Part shown: positions 34,737 to 43,839 of the stretch, one piece after another
Numbering within the stretch: the stretch's first letter is position 1
Layout: the number at the start of each line of letters is the position of its first letter
DNA from: Aurantibacter_A sp965215845
GTDB taxonomy: Bacteria > Bacteroidota > Bacteroidia > Flavobacteriales > Flavobacteriaceae
DNA: 64,000 nt
Direction: 5' to 3'
NCBI GenBank assembly: GCA_965215845.1
Contig: CBDCEL010000004.1
Span: 558,001 to 622,000 of the forward strand
The notes under the pieces: model-generated
What the model saw: only the letters and a program-made list of their open reading frames with translations
Databases searched by the model: none
Told to the model about the DNA's origin: nothing
Translations under genes and position numbers: made by a program

Positions 34737-36575
34737 TTATTTCTTACCGTCGGCCTCCATTTTATCTTTCAAGGCCTGCAATTTCGAATTGGCATCGCCC
34801 AAAGTGGTCTTTGCCTCTTCAGCGGCAGCAGAAGCCCTCTTCTTAGCGGCTCTTACATTGCGCTGCTCTTCTTCCCTGAAGATAGCGGTATGGCTAGCGA
34901 CGACCCTTTTGAAGTCTTTATTGAATTCGATAATCTTGAATTCGGCCTCTTCGCCCCTACCCAACTTTTTACCGTCTTCTTTCTCAAGATGGCGCTGTGG
35001 GACAAATGCCGTAATATCATCATTAAAATCAATAATGGCGCCTTTATCGACTATCTCTGTGATAGAGGCTTTGTGGGTAGTACCCAATGCAAATTCCTTC
35101 TCGTATTTATCCCAAGGATTTTCTGTGGTTTGCTTATGGCCCAAACTCAACTTACGACCTTCAACATCCAACTCAAGAACCTCCACTTCTATATTTTCAC
35201 CTACGGTCACAAATTCCGATGGATGTTTGATTTTCTTGGTCCACGACAGGTCTGAGATATAGATCAAGCCGTCAATACCCTCTTCCATTTCAACGAAAAC
35301 ACCGAAATTGGTGAAGTTTCTGATGATTCCCGAATGGCGTGATCCCACTGGGTATTTCGAGGTGATATCGGTCCAAGGATCCGGTGTCAATTGCTTGATG
35401 CCCAAAGACATTTTTCGATCTTCACGATCCAAGGTCAATACAACAGCCTCTACCTCATCGCCGACTTTGACGAAATCCTGTGCCGAACGCAGGTGCGTCG
35501 ACCATGACATTTCAGAAACATGAATCAAACCTTCGACACCTTCGACAACTTCAATGAAGGCGCCATAGTCTGCAATCACCACAACTTTGCCCTTGACCTT
35601 GTCGCCAATCTTGATCTCGTCGCTCAATGCATCCCATGGGTGCTTCTCCAATTGCTTCATACCCAGCTGAATACGAGACTTGTTCTCATCAAAATCAAGA
35701 ATTACAACATTGATTTTCTGATCCAATTCGACCACTTCGTTCGGGTGGTTGATCCTACTCCATGAAAGGTCGGTAATATGTACCAGACCGTCAACACCGC
35801 CAAGATCAACGAACACGCCATAGGAGGTGATGTTTTTGACGACACCTTCCAAGACCTGTCCTTTTTCCAGTTGACTGATAATCTCTTTCTTTTGTTCTTC
35901 GATGTCGGCCTCGATCAATGCTTTGTGCGAGACTACGACATTTTTGAACTCATGGTTGATCTTGACCACCTTAAACTCCATATTCTTACCGACATACTGA
36001 TCATAGTCGCGTATCGGTTTTACATCGATTTGCGAACCTGGCAAGAATGCCTCGATTCCGAAAACATCGACGATCATACCTCCTTTGGTACGGCATTTGA
36101 CGAAACCGCTAACGATTTCTTCGTTGTCATGTGCTTTATTGACCCGCTCCCAGGCCATAATGGTACGTGCCTTTCTATGTGACAACACCAGTTGCCCACT
36201 TTTATCTTCACGTATGTCTATCAAAACGTCGACCGTATCGCCGACTTTAAGGTCTGGATTATACCGAAATTCGTTCAATGAGATAACGCCTTCCGATTTG
36301 GCATTGATATCTATAATTGCCTCACGATCGGTCAAATAGACCACGGTGCCCTTTACGACTTCTTCATCGGCAGTATCCACGAAATTTTCGGCGACCAATT
36401 TCTCGAACTCCTCCAATTTCTTATCGTCAACACGCTCAATACCTTGCTCGTATTTATCCCAGTCAAAACTCTCTAAAAATTCCTTTGGATCTTGGACAGG
36501 TGCTGCCGCTTTTTCTTCTTCTTGATTCACCACTGCGGTTTCCTCTGCAGGGGTAGGTGCTTTTTCTTCAGCCAT
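34737..36575 (-). CDS. rpsA: 30S ribosomal protein S1
   Basis: About 612 residues from MAEEKAPTPAEETAV. The Met 15 codons upstream would add a Cys-containing tail not seen in the family. An acidic N-terminus is followed by six S1 RNA-binding domains; repeats are visible as GTVVYLTDREAIIDI, GFVKCRTKGGMIVDV, GVVKNITSYGVFVDLGGVDGL, GKVVVIADYGAFIEVVEGVEGL, GIIRNFTNFGVFVEMEEGIDGL and ASITEIVDKGAIIDF. It ends in a charged Ala/Lys tail. S1 loads mRNA onto the ribosome, notably where Shine-Dalgarno sequences are weak as in Bacteroidota. The message has a leader of about 110 bases. Confidence 0.96.
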   Translation of the reverse strand: MAEEKAPTPAEETAVVNQEEEKAAAPVQDPKEFLESFDWDKYEQGIERVDDKKLEEFEKLVAENFVDTADEEVVKGTVVYLTDREAIIDINAKSEGVISLNEFRYNPDLKVGDTVDVLIDIREDKSGQLVLSHRKARTIMAWERVNKAHDNEEIVSGFVKCRTKGGMIVDVFGIEAFLPGSQIDVKPIRDYDQYVGKNMEFKVVKINHEFKNVVVSHKALIEADIEEQKKEIISQLEKGQVLEGVVKNITSYGVFVDLGGVDGLVHITDLSWSRINHPNEVVELDQKINVVILDFDENKSRIQLGMKQLEKHPWDALSDEIKIGDKVKGKVVVIADYGAFIEVVEGVEGLIHVSEMSWSTHLRSAQDFVKVGDEVEAVVLTLDREDRKMSLGIKQLTPDPWTDITSKYPVGSRHSGIIRNFTNFGVFVEMEEGIDGLIYISDLSWTKKIKHPSEFVTVGENIEVEVLELDVEGRKLSLGHKQTTENPWDKYEKEFALGTTHKASITEIVDKGAIIDFNDDITAFVPQRHLEKEDGKKLGRGEEAEFKIIEFNKDFKRVVASHTAIFREEEQRNVRAAKKRASAAAEEAKTTLGDANSKLQALKDKMEADGKK

Positions 36576-36691
36576 TTGCTGATTTGATTTGTATTCTACG
36601 ATGTCACAAGAGTCAAACAATTATCGCAGAAGCGGTTTATGTTCAATCTATCAAATTCCTTTTCCTCTTGATTATTTGCAAAAAAGGATTG

Positions 36692-36722
36692 CAAAAGTAC
36701 AATTTTATTATCGTTTTACCAA
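36692..36722 (-). promoter_or_regulatory. Promoter candidate of rpsA
   Basis: On the minus strand TTG (36722-36720), a 20-base spacer and TACTTTTG (36699-36692) fit the Bacteroidota pattern. The start codon is 117 bases further on, which leaves a long untranslated leader where S1 autoregulation could act. Confidence 0.55.
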
Positions 36723-36836
36723 TGTCTCGGAAGCTTGGCAAGGTCTGAAGGGGAGTATTTTGCCCAAATACACTGATATTTCTTGAATAATCATTATATT
36801 CGGCCACTGAATATTAACCGTTTAAACAAAGTAAAC

Positions 36837-37217
36837 ATGAGCGTTAAAGCAAAATATCAAGGAGTTTTGAACCTTGGTGAGCAATTAGGTATCAAAGATG
36901 GGGATGTCAGGGAAGAGGAAGGAGTTCTTAAAATAAAGGGAATGGCCAATACCCAATATGAAAAAAATCTTTTGTGGGACAAAATAAAGGAAATCGGTGG
37001 CGAAAGCCCTTCGGATATCAAGGCCAACATTACCGTAGAAGATGATACCGTATATGCTCGACATACCGTCAAAAGTGGAGAGTCTTTAAGCAAGATTGCC
37101 AAACACTACTATGGAGATGCAATGAAATACAAGCAGATCTTTGATGCGAATACCAACATTTTGAAGAATCCTGATTTGATTCACCCTGATCAAGTCTTGG
37201 TGATTCCAAATCTATAA
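36837..37217 (+). CDS. BON-LysM peptidoglycan-binding protein (Kbp/YgaU-like)
   Basis: 126 residues from MSVKAKYQGVLNLGEQLGI; the upstream 18 codons are rejected since they are unlike the family. A BON-like domain (~8-65, with VLKIKGMANTQYEKNLLWDKI) is followed by a LysM domain (~76-124): HTVKSGESLSKIAKHYYGDAMKYKQIF and IHPDQVLVIP. In E. coli the same architecture (Kbp) binds potassium and the cell envelope. No signal peptide is present. Confidence 0.88.
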   Translation: MSVKAKYQGVLNLGEQLGIKDGDVREEEGVLKIKGMANTQYEKNLLWDKIKEIGGESPSDIKANITVEDDTVYARHTVKSGESLSKIAKHYYGDAMKYKQIFDANTNILKNPDLIHPDQVLVIPNL

Positions 37218-37240
37218 TCTGTAAGAAACATATTTGATCG

Positions 37241-37267
37241 AAAAGGGACGCCAAAGCGTCCCTTTTT
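37241..37267. terminator. Bidirectional terminator between the LysM gene and cmk
   Basis: aaaagggacgc pairs with gcgtccctttt around caaa. The plus strand ends in TTTTTATT and the minus strand in TTTTC. It serves two convergent genes and touches the cmk stop codon. Confidence 0.85.
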
Positions 37268-37964
37268 ATTTTGAGCCCGAATTGATGAGCCGCATGGCGA
37301 ATCCGTGTAGGCGTTCGAATTGCTCTTCCAACCCCATGTCGGTATTGTCGAACTTGATGGCATCATCGGCCATTTTCAAAGGCGAATGGGTCCGATTTGA
37401 ATCTATAAAATCGCGTGATTGTACATTTTCCAAAACTTCCTCGTAAGAAACTTGTTCCCCTCGATCCAACAATTCCTTGTAGCGTCTCGTCGCTCGGGCC
37501 TCAGGTGAGGCCGTCATGAATATTTTCAACTCGGCGTCGGGCAGGACCACCGTGCCAATATCTCGTCCATCCATAACGATTCCCTTATCCTTTCCCATTT
37601 GTTGCTGCATTTCTACCAATTTGGTGCGAACCTGCTCGATTTCTGCCACCGGACTCACATATTCGGAAACTTCCAAAGTACGAATTTCCTTTTCGACATT
37701 TTCGCCGTCCAAATACATTTCGGAAAAGCCCAAATCCTTATTGAATTCAAACCATAGGTTGATATTGGGTAAATCAGCTATCAATGCCCGAATGTCAGCT
37801 TCCCCGTGTCCAAAAAACCCCCTTCGCAGAGCATATAAGGTAACAGCCCTATACATCGCCCCGGTATCCACATAGACATAGCCCAGCGCCTTGGCCAAAT
37901 TTTTGGCCACGGTACTCTTGCCCGTCGAGGAAAAGCCATCAATCGCGATTGTGATTTTTCGCAT
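37266..37964 (-). CDS. cmk: Cytidylate kinase
   Basis: Phosphorylates CMP/dCMP. The start is set at MRKITIAIDGFSSTGKSTVAKNLAKAL, ten codons into the longest reading. The P-loop is DGFSSTGKSTVAK. YVDTGAMYRAVTLYALRR and MDGRDIGTVVLPDAELKIFMTASPEARATRR are the CMP-binding and lid blocks, quoted in part. About 232 residues, standard. It lies between the LysM gene and lon. Confidence 0.95.
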   Translation of the reverse strand: MRKITIAIDGFSSTGKSTVAKNLAKALGYVYVDTGAMYRAVTLYALRRGFFGHGEADIRALIADLPNINLWFEFNKDLGFSEMYLDGENVEKEIRTLEVSEYVSPVAEIEQVRTKLVEMQQQMGKDKGIVMDGRDIGTVVLPDAELKIFMTASPEARATRRYKELLDRGEQVSYEEVLENVQSRDFIDSNRTHSPLKMADDAIKFDNTDMGLEEQFERLHGFAMRLINSGSK

Positions 37965-38020
37965 GCCCCAAAAATAGCGGAAATAGTGTTCCACCGAACT
38001 TGAATGGCCAGGTAATTTGT

Positions 38021-40471
38021 CTAAAGCTTTTTGGCGTTTTTCACCTTCTTGTCCGTCAAGGCGATGTCAATGACTTCGTGCATATTGGCAACGTAGTGGA
38101 ATTTAAGCCCCCTTAGATAATCCTGTTTTATTTCAAGGATGTCTTTCTCGTTGTCTTTACAAAGAATAATCTCCTTGATCCGAGCGCGTTTCGCCGCAAG
38201 AATTTTTTCCTTGATACCACCGACGGGAAGTACCTTACCGCGCAAGGTAATCTCACCGGTCATGGCCAAACTCTTTTTAATCCGCTTCTGGGTAAAAAGC
38301 GATACCAATGACGTCAACATGGTAATCCCTGCGCTAGGGCCATCTTTTGGGGTGGCACCTTCCGGTACGTGAATATGCACATTATACTTGCCGAAGACCC
38401 CAGGGTCGATACCGAATCTTTTACTGTTCGACTTGATATACTCCATGGCGATTGTGGCCGACTCTTTCATCACTTTGCCCAAATTGCCTGTAATATTGAG
38501 GTTGCCCTTACCTTCGGACAAAATGGACTCTATAAAAAGAATGTCACCACCAACGCTGGTCCAGGCCAATCCGGTAACGACTCCAGCCACTTCATTGTTC
38601 TCATACTTGTCCCTTTCCAATCTTGCCGGACCCAATACCTCTACAATATCTGCATTCGAAACACTGACATTGTATTTCTCCTCAGTGGCAATCGATTTGG
38701 CGGCATAACGTACCATTTTGGCTATTTGCTTCTCCAAACCCCGAACACCCGACTCACGGGTATAACCTTCAACAATTTTCTCAAGTTGGGGTTTTCCGAT
38801 TTTCAAATCTTTCGACTTTAGTCCATGTTCTTTCAATTGTTTGGGAAGTAGATGCCTTTTGGCAATTTCGACCTTCTCTTCAATGGTATATCCCGTGACA
38901 TTGATGATTTCCATTCGGTCTCGCAATGCTGGTTGAACGGTCGAAAGATTGTTGGCCGTTGCAATGAACATGACCTTCGAGAGGTCATAGCCCATTTCCA
39001 GGAAATTATCATGAAACTCGCTGTTCTGCTCAGGATCTAAAACTTCGAGCATGGCAGAAGAGGGATCTCCTTGGTGACTATTGGCAAGTTTGTCTATTTC
39101 ATCCAAAATGAAAACTGGGTTCGACGTACCTGCTTTCTTCAAGCTCTGAATAATGCGACCTGGCATGGCACCGATATAGGTTTTTCGGTGTCCTCGGATT
39201 TCGGCCTCATCTCGAAGTCCTCCCAAGGACATTCGGACATATTCCCGACCCAAGGCTTCAGCGACCGACTTGCCCAAAGAGGTTTTACCAACTCCCGGAG
39301 GCCCATACAAACATAATATTGGCGATTTCATGTCGTTTCGCAACTTCAAGACGGCCAAGTACTCGATGATACGTCGTTTTACGTCCTCAAGGCCATAATG
39401 GTCCCTATCGAGTATTTTCTGGGCACGTTTTAAATCAAATTTATCCTTTGAAAATTCATTCCAGGGCAAATCAAGAAATAGATCCAAATAGTTTCTTTGG
39501 ATGGAATACTCGGCCACTTGCGGATTCATTCGATGCATTTTTGCCAATTCCCTTTCAAAATGTTCCTTGACCTTTTTGCCCCACTTCTTCCCTTCGGCCC
39601 TTGCCCGCATCTCGTCGATTTCCTCATCATATGAAACCCCGCCCAACTCTTCTTGAATGGTCTTCAATTGTTGATGAAGAAAATATTCGCGTTGTTGTTG
39701 ATCCATATCGCTACGAACCTTTAACTGTATATCGTTCCGTAGCTCCAATCGCTGCAATTCGACATTCATATATTTTAGGGTGGCCAGGGCCCTTTCTTTC
39801 AAATTACCGATTTCGAGCAGCTCTTGCTTCTCGGTCACCGTGAGATTAAGGTTCGAAGAGACAAAATTGATCAGAAAAGTATTGCTCTGAATGTTCTTTA
39901 TGGCAAAAGAGGCCTCGCTGGGTATATTCGGATTGTCCTTGATTATTCGAAGGGCCAACTCCTTTATCGAATCGATAATGGCCAAGAACTCTTGACCGCC
40001 CTGATCTTTCCTTTCCTCAGTGGTTTCACGAATGGTCGCCGTAATATAGGGGGTCTCGGTCAACACTTCGGCGATCTCAAAGCGTTTTTTACCTTGAATG
40101 ATCACGGTGGTATTGCCGTCGGGCATCTTTAAAACCCTTAAGATCTGCGCCACCGTACCCAAGGTGTTGATATCCTTTATCTTCGGATTTTCTGTTTCCT
40201 CGTCCTTTTGTGACACCACCCCAATTACCTTTGATCCGTTACTGGCATCCTTGATCAAGTTAATCGACTTGTCTCTTCCAGCCGTAATGGGGATTACGAC
40301 ACCAGGAAACAATACTGTGTTACGCAATGGCAGTATCGGCAAGGTCTCGGGCAATGATTCGTTGTTCATTTCCTCTTCGTCCTCAGGGGTCAATAACGGA
40401 ATCAACTCGGCCTCGCTATCTATATTCTGAAGCGACATATTGTCAAAACTCATAAATTTTGTGTATCCCAT
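38021..40471 (-). CDS. lon: ATP-dependent protease La (Lon)
   Basis: About 816 residues from MGYTKFMSFDNMSLQNID; a TTG two codons upstream is less likely. The N-terminal substrate domain has LPILPLRNTVLFPGVVIPI. Walker A is GPPGVGKTSLGKS, the sensor/Walker B block is DEIDKLANSHQGDPSSAML. The proteolytic Ser is in PEGATPKDGPSAGITM and its Lys partner in GKVLPVGGIKEKILAA. It degrades misfolded and regulatory proteins. 57 bases separate it from cmk. Confidence 0.96.
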   Translation of the reverse strand: MGYTKFMSFDNMSLQNIDSEAELIPLLTPEDEEEMNNESLPETLPILPLRNTVLFPGVVIPITAGRDKSINLIKDASNGSKVIGVVSQKDEETENPKIKDINTLGTVAQILRVLKMPDGNTTVIIQGKKRFEIAEVLTETPYITATIRETTEERKDQGGQEFLAIIDSIKELALRIIKDNPNIPSEASFAIKNIQSNTFLINFVSSNLNLTVTEKQELLEIGNLKERALATLKYMNVELQRLELRNDIQLKVRSDMDQQQREYFLHQQLKTIQEELGGVSYDEEIDEMRARAEGKKWGKKVKEHFERELAKMHRMNPQVAEYSIQRNYLDLFLDLPWNEFSKDKFDLKRAQKILDRDHYGLEDVKRRIIEYLAVLKLRNDMKSPILCLYGPPGVGKTSLGKSVAEALGREYVRMSLGGLRDEAEIRGHRKTYIGAMPGRIIQSLKKAGTSNPVFILDEIDKLANSHQGDPSSAMLEVLDPEQNSEFHDNFLEMGYDLSKVMFIATANNLSTVQPALRDRMEIINVTGYTIEEKVEIAKRHLLPKQLKEHGLKSKDLKIGKPQLEKIVEGYTRESGVRGLEKQIAKMVRYAAKSIATEEKYNVSVSNADIVEVLGPARLERDKYENNEVAGVVTGLAWTSVGGDILFIESILSEGKGNLNITGNLGKVMKESATIAMEYIKSNSKRFGIDPGVFGKYNVHIHVPEGATPKDGPSAGITMLTSLVSLFTQKRIKKSLAMTGEITLRGKVLPVGGIKEKILAAKRARIKEIILCKDNEKDILEIKQDYLRGLKFHYVANMHEVIDIALTDKKVKNAKKL

Positions 40472-40768
40472 ATTCAATATAGTACGTCAATCTGTCATTC
40501 GATTGACCGATTTAAGATCTGTTCTTTTTCAATCAAACACCCCGAACTTCGATATAACACCAATAATCGAGGACTCAGAGGCTTGAAGATACCATTATAA
40601 GACAATTGTTATGCCATAACACAAGGAAGGAAAAAAAAGGCATATTCGGGCAATATCTTAGCCCAAAATCAACAAATTTTAGAGTAAATGCGGCGGCATT
40701 CCAAATTTTGATCCAATAACTGTAACAATCCGTAATTTGGTTTATCTATAATACAAACAACAACCTTT

Positions 40769-41323
40769 TTGAGCCAACATATTGAACATACTGACAAGCT
40801 GTTGCAGCTGTGTCTTAAAGGTAACCAGAATGCGCAAATGGAAATTTACAATCGCTACTACAAGGCGATGTACAATGCAGCACTGAGAATCGTTAAAGAC
40901 ACGGCCGAGGCCGAAGACATCATGCAGGAGTCCTTTTTGAGTGCCTTTACAAAATTGCACACTTTTAAAGGTGAGGTTGCCTTCGGGGCCTGGTTGAAGA
41001 GAATAGTGGTCAACAATAGCATCTATCAGTACAGAAAGCAACAAAAGAAGAACGAGGTGGCACTTGAAAATGTAATGTACAAGGTCGAAGATAATGACGG
41101 AATTGTTTCGGATCATGTGTTTTCGGAACAGAAGGCTCAAAAAGTGATGGAGACCATGAAACAATTAAAAGACAACTACAGAATTTCTTTGACCTTACAT
41201 TTAATCGAAGGATACGATTATGAGGAAATCAGTGAAATCATGGACATCAGTTACGCGAACTGTCGAACCACCATTTCAAGAGCCAAAGAAAGTTTAAGAA
41301 AAAAAATAGTGGCCGCAGGATAG
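40769..41323 (+). CDS. ECF-type RNA polymerase sigma factor
   Basis: 184 residues. The start is TTG: an in-frame stop lies 36 bases upstream with no ATG between, and the N-terminus SQHIEHTDKLLQLCLKGNQNAQME matches this flavobacterial group. Region 2 has YNRYYKAMYNAALRIVKDTAEAEDIMQESFLSAF, quoted here in part as AEAEDIMQESFLSAF. Region 4 is YEEISEIMDISYANCRTTISRAKESLRKK. It is followed by an anti-sigma-like membrane protein, so it is likely held inactive until an envelope signal. The two repeat proteins downstream are probable targets. Confidence 0.93.
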   Translation: MSQHIEHTDKLLQLCLKGNQNAQMEIYNRYYKAMYNAALRIVKDTAEAEDIMQESFLSAFTKLHTFKGEVAFGAWLKRIVVNNSIYQYRKQQKKNEVALENVMYKVEDNDGIVSDHVFSEQKAQKVMETMKQLKDNYRISLTLHLIEGYDYEEISEIMDISYANCRTTISRAKESLRKKIVAAG

Positions 41324-41364
41324 CGAAGTCGATCTTGAACGGGTCAGAACCTTAAAATAAACAG

Positions 41365-41922
41365 ATGAAAGACGAAATAGAAAACGTTTTCAAGCAGCTT
41401 GAGGGAAGCTTCGATACCGAAGAACCCCGAGGTGGTCATGAACTCCGATTCCTTGAAAAACTAAGGCAAGAAGACGGGGTCGTGCGGCTCAATCGCAAAA
41501 AAACATCTTGGTGGCGGCCGCTTTCGATCGCCGCATCGATAGCTGTCCTCCTCGCCGTCGGTTTCGGTTTTTTCAACCAATCACCGAGCATCGAGGAAAA
41601 ACTTGCGGAGATTTCACCAGAAGCCGCCAACACCCAGTTTTACTTTGCCAGTTTGATAGAAGATCAAGTGAGACAGTTGGAGAACGAAAGCAGCCCGGAA
41701 ACCGAGCAAATAATCGGTGATACCATGCGGCAGTTGAACAAGTTGGAAGCCGATTACAAAACACTGGAAGCCAATTTAATCGACGGGGGAAACACAAAAT
41801 TGTTATTAAGTGCGATGATTACGAATTTCCAAACCAGAATAGACCTCTTACAAGAGGTTATGAACAAAATAGAATCAATTAAAACCTTAAACGAATACAA
41901 TGATGAAAACATTACTATTTAA
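41365..41922 (+). CDS. Anti-sigma-factor-like membrane protein
   Basis: 185 residues. A cytosolic N-terminal segment (FKQLEGSFDTEEPRGGHELRFLEKL) is followed by one membrane helix (~52-70, LSIAASIAVLLAVGFGFF) and an extracytoplasmic coiled region with QLNKLEADYKTLEANL. No zinc-type anti-sigma motif (HxxxCxxC) is seen. Position directly after the sigma gene and 23-base overlap with the next gene make a regulatory role likely. I do not recognise a named family. Confidence 0.75.
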   Translation: MKDEIENVFKQLEGSFDTEEPRGGHELRFLEKLRQEDGVVRLNRKKTSWWRPLSIAASIAVLLAVGFGFFNQSPSIEEKLAEISPEAANTQFYFASLIEDQVRQLENESSPETEQIIGDTMRQLNKLEADYKTLEANLIDGGNTKLLLSAMITNFQTRIDLLQEVMNKIESIKTLNEYNDENITI

Positions 41923-42991
41923 ATATACAACGGTGTTATGCCTTGTCATGCCCATGTTGGTCATGGCCCATGACGGCAAGCTGAAGGGCAGGTATACGAA
42001 AGAGAAGACTATAAAAAAAGAGTTCAACGTAAATCCTGATGCTCTTCTAAAGGTCAAAAACAGCTATGGCAACCTAAATATTTCATCTTGGGATGAGAAT
42101 AGGGTACTCATCGAGGTTCACATCAAAACCAACGGCAATAACGAAGAAAAGGTGCAACGCAAGCTTGACCAAATCAAGGTCGATTTTGAAAACAGCAGTA
42201 GCATGGTTTCCGCGCGGACCATTTTCGGCGACAAAGGCAGTGGGTGGGGCTGGAACTGGGGCAAGAACAATGTCAATATGCAGGTGAATTACACCGTAAA
42301 ACTTCCTATAAAGAACAGTGTGCATTTGAACAATGACTACGGAAGTATTATTTTAGATCGTGTCGATGGGCATGCGAAAATAAATTGTGATTACGGGCGC
42401 CTTGAAATTGGCGAATTAAGAGGACGAAACAATGAACTCAAGTTCGACTATACCTCAAATTCAAGCATAGAATACATGAACAGTGGTACCATCGAGGCCG
42501 ACTATTCAGGTTTTACCTTAGATAAAACCAATGACATAAGATTGGATGCCGACTATACAAATTCGACGATAAAACAGATGAAGAATTTAAAGTATGACTG
42601 TGACTATGGCAAATTGGAAGTTCGGGAAGCAACAGACATAACCGGTAATGGAGATTATATCAACGTCAATCTCGGAACAATACATGGCAATGTAGAAATC
42701 AGGGCCGACTACGGTGCGATAAAAATCGAAAAAATGGCTGAAGATGCCGGTGATTTGACCGTCGAAAGCGATTATACCGGGGTGAAAATGGGTTATGACC
42801 CGCAATACCATTTCAATTTTGAGCTCGATTTGGAGTACGCCGGTTTCAAAGGCCGAGACGGACTGGAAATCAATATCAGCAAAGAAAAATCGACATCAAA
42901 ATACTTCAAGGGTTATCACGGCGGCCAAGATAGCGGCAACAACGTTTCGGTAAATAGTGACTACGGAAGTGTTTCCTTTCATAAGAATTAA
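41900..42991 (+). CDS. Secreted DYG-repeat protein, DUF4097-like
   Basis: 363 residues with a signal peptide (cleavage probably after VMA, residue ~23). The mature part has a tandem, strand-rich repeat with aromatic/acidic turns: KNSYGNLNI, NNDYGSIIL, NCDYGRLEI, ADYSGFTL, DADYTNSTI, DCDYGKLEV, NGDYINVNL, ADYGAIKI, SDYTGVKM and finally NSDYGSVSF. About ten units with a spacing near 20 residues suggest a beta-solenoid of the DUF4097 type. It overlaps the anti-sigma gene and precedes the GIN-domain protein. Likely a surface or periplasmic envelope-stress factor. Confidence 0.8.
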   Translation: MMKTLLFKYTTVLCLVMPMLVMAHDGKLKGRYTKEKTIKKEFNVNPDALLKVKNSYGNLNISSWDENRVLIEVHIKTNGNNEEKVQRKLDQIKVDFENSSSMVSARTIFGDKGSGWGWNWGKNNVNMQVNYTVKLPIKNSVHLNNDYGSIILDRVDGHAKINCDYGRLEIGELRGRNNELKFDYTSNSSIEYMNSGTIEADYSGFTLDKTNDIRLDADYTNSTIKQMKNLKYDCDYGKLEVREATDITGNGDYINVNLGTIHGNVEIRADYGAIKIEKMAEDAGDLTVESDYTGVKMGYDPQYHFNFELDLEYAGFKGRDGLEINISKEKSTSKYFKGYHGGQDSGNNVSVNSDYGSVSFHKN

Positions 42992-43054
42992 ATCATCAAT
43001 TAATCAAAAGATTCCCTTCTTCGGGGAAATCACAAAAACTAAATAAATAAGAAA

Positions 43055-43780
43055 ATGAAAAATCTAGCAGCTTTAAGTTTAATCGTATTGATCAGTGCGT
43101 CTTGCACCGCCCAATGGGGCAAGAAAATAAAAGGAAATGGCAACGTCACCACTATTGAGAGATCGGTCGGAGATTATGACCAGATAGGTGTTTCAGGTTT
43201 TTTCGATGTCAATTTGGTGTCTGGCAATGAAGGAGAGATTACCCTGAAAGGCGAGTCGAACCTATTGGAACATATCAAGACGGAGGTAAAGAACGGAGAA
43301 CTTAAAATAAAGGTCGAAAAAGGTTATAATTTAAGACCGTCCAATTGGAAAGATGGCATTGTCATTACGGTGCCTGTCGAAAGTATAGATGGAGTGGCCC
43401 TTTCAGGATCAGGGGATATAGTCGGAAAGACCAAAATCAAATCTGACGATTTCAGGACAAGTATGTCAGGTTCGGGGGATATCACTTTGGAAGTAGAGGC
43501 CAATTCGGTATCGACCTCAATGTCAGGTTCTGGCGATATTCGCTTGAGCGGTAGTACCACGAATTTTGATGCCACAATTTCAGGTAGTGGTGACATCGCG
43601 GCATTTGACCTTGAAGCCGACAATGTCGAAGCAACTGTTTCGGGATCTGCCAATATCGAAGTGACAGCAAACAAAATGCTTAAGGCTCGGGTTTCTGGAT
43701 CCGGAGATATCGACTATAAAGGCAACCCGGACAAAGTAGATACCAAGACCTCGGGATCGGGTGACATCACAAAATCATAA
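43055..43780 (+). CDS. Head-GIN domain (DUF2807) secreted protein
   Basis: 241 residues. The signal peptide ends near SASCTAQ and may be a lipoprotein with Cys17, though the box is imperfect. The core is a beta-solenoid with repeating SGSGDI turns: ALSGSGDIVG, SMSGSGDITL, SMSGSGDIRL, TISGSGDIAA, TVSGSANIEV, RVSGSGDIDY and TSGSGDITK. This is the DUF2807 signature. The family is widespread in Bacteroidota; function is unknown. It is 63 bases after the DYG-repeat gene. Confidence 0.9.
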   Translation: MKNLAALSLIVLISASCTAQWGKKIKGNGNVTTIERSVGDYDQIGVSGFFDVNLVSGNEGEITLKGESNLLEHIKTEVKNGELKIKVEKGYNLRPSNWKDGIVITVPVESIDGVALSGSGDIVGKTKIKSDDFRTSMSGSGDITLEVEANSVSTSMSGSGDIRLSGSTTNFDATISGSGDIAAFDLEADNVEATVSGSANIEVTANKMLKARVSGSGDIDYKGNPDKVDTKTSGSGDITKS

Positions 43781-43813
43781 CATATTAGCATCAAAAAACG
43801 AACCTTGAATTGT

Positions 43814-43839
43814 GAAGCCTCTATTCAATTAGGGGCTTC
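43814..43839 (+). terminator. Terminator-like hairpin after the GIN gene
   Basis: gaagcctct (43814-43822) pairs with aggggcttc (43831-43839) with one G-T pair around attcaatt; ttgcttt follows. It overlaps the 3' end of the convergent transporter gene. The tail is only moderately T-rich. Confidence 0.45.

Noticed and set aside
34651..35262. Rightward ORF of 203 residues over the end of rpsA
   Set aside because: Antisense to S1, low-complexity Ser/Leu-rich translation, no start signals.
43380..43770. Repeated gcaggttcaggtt-like DNA as a CRISPR or tandem DNA array
   Set aside because: The repetition follows the protein repeat SGSGD, with synonymous variation and in-frame spacing, so it is a protein repeat.
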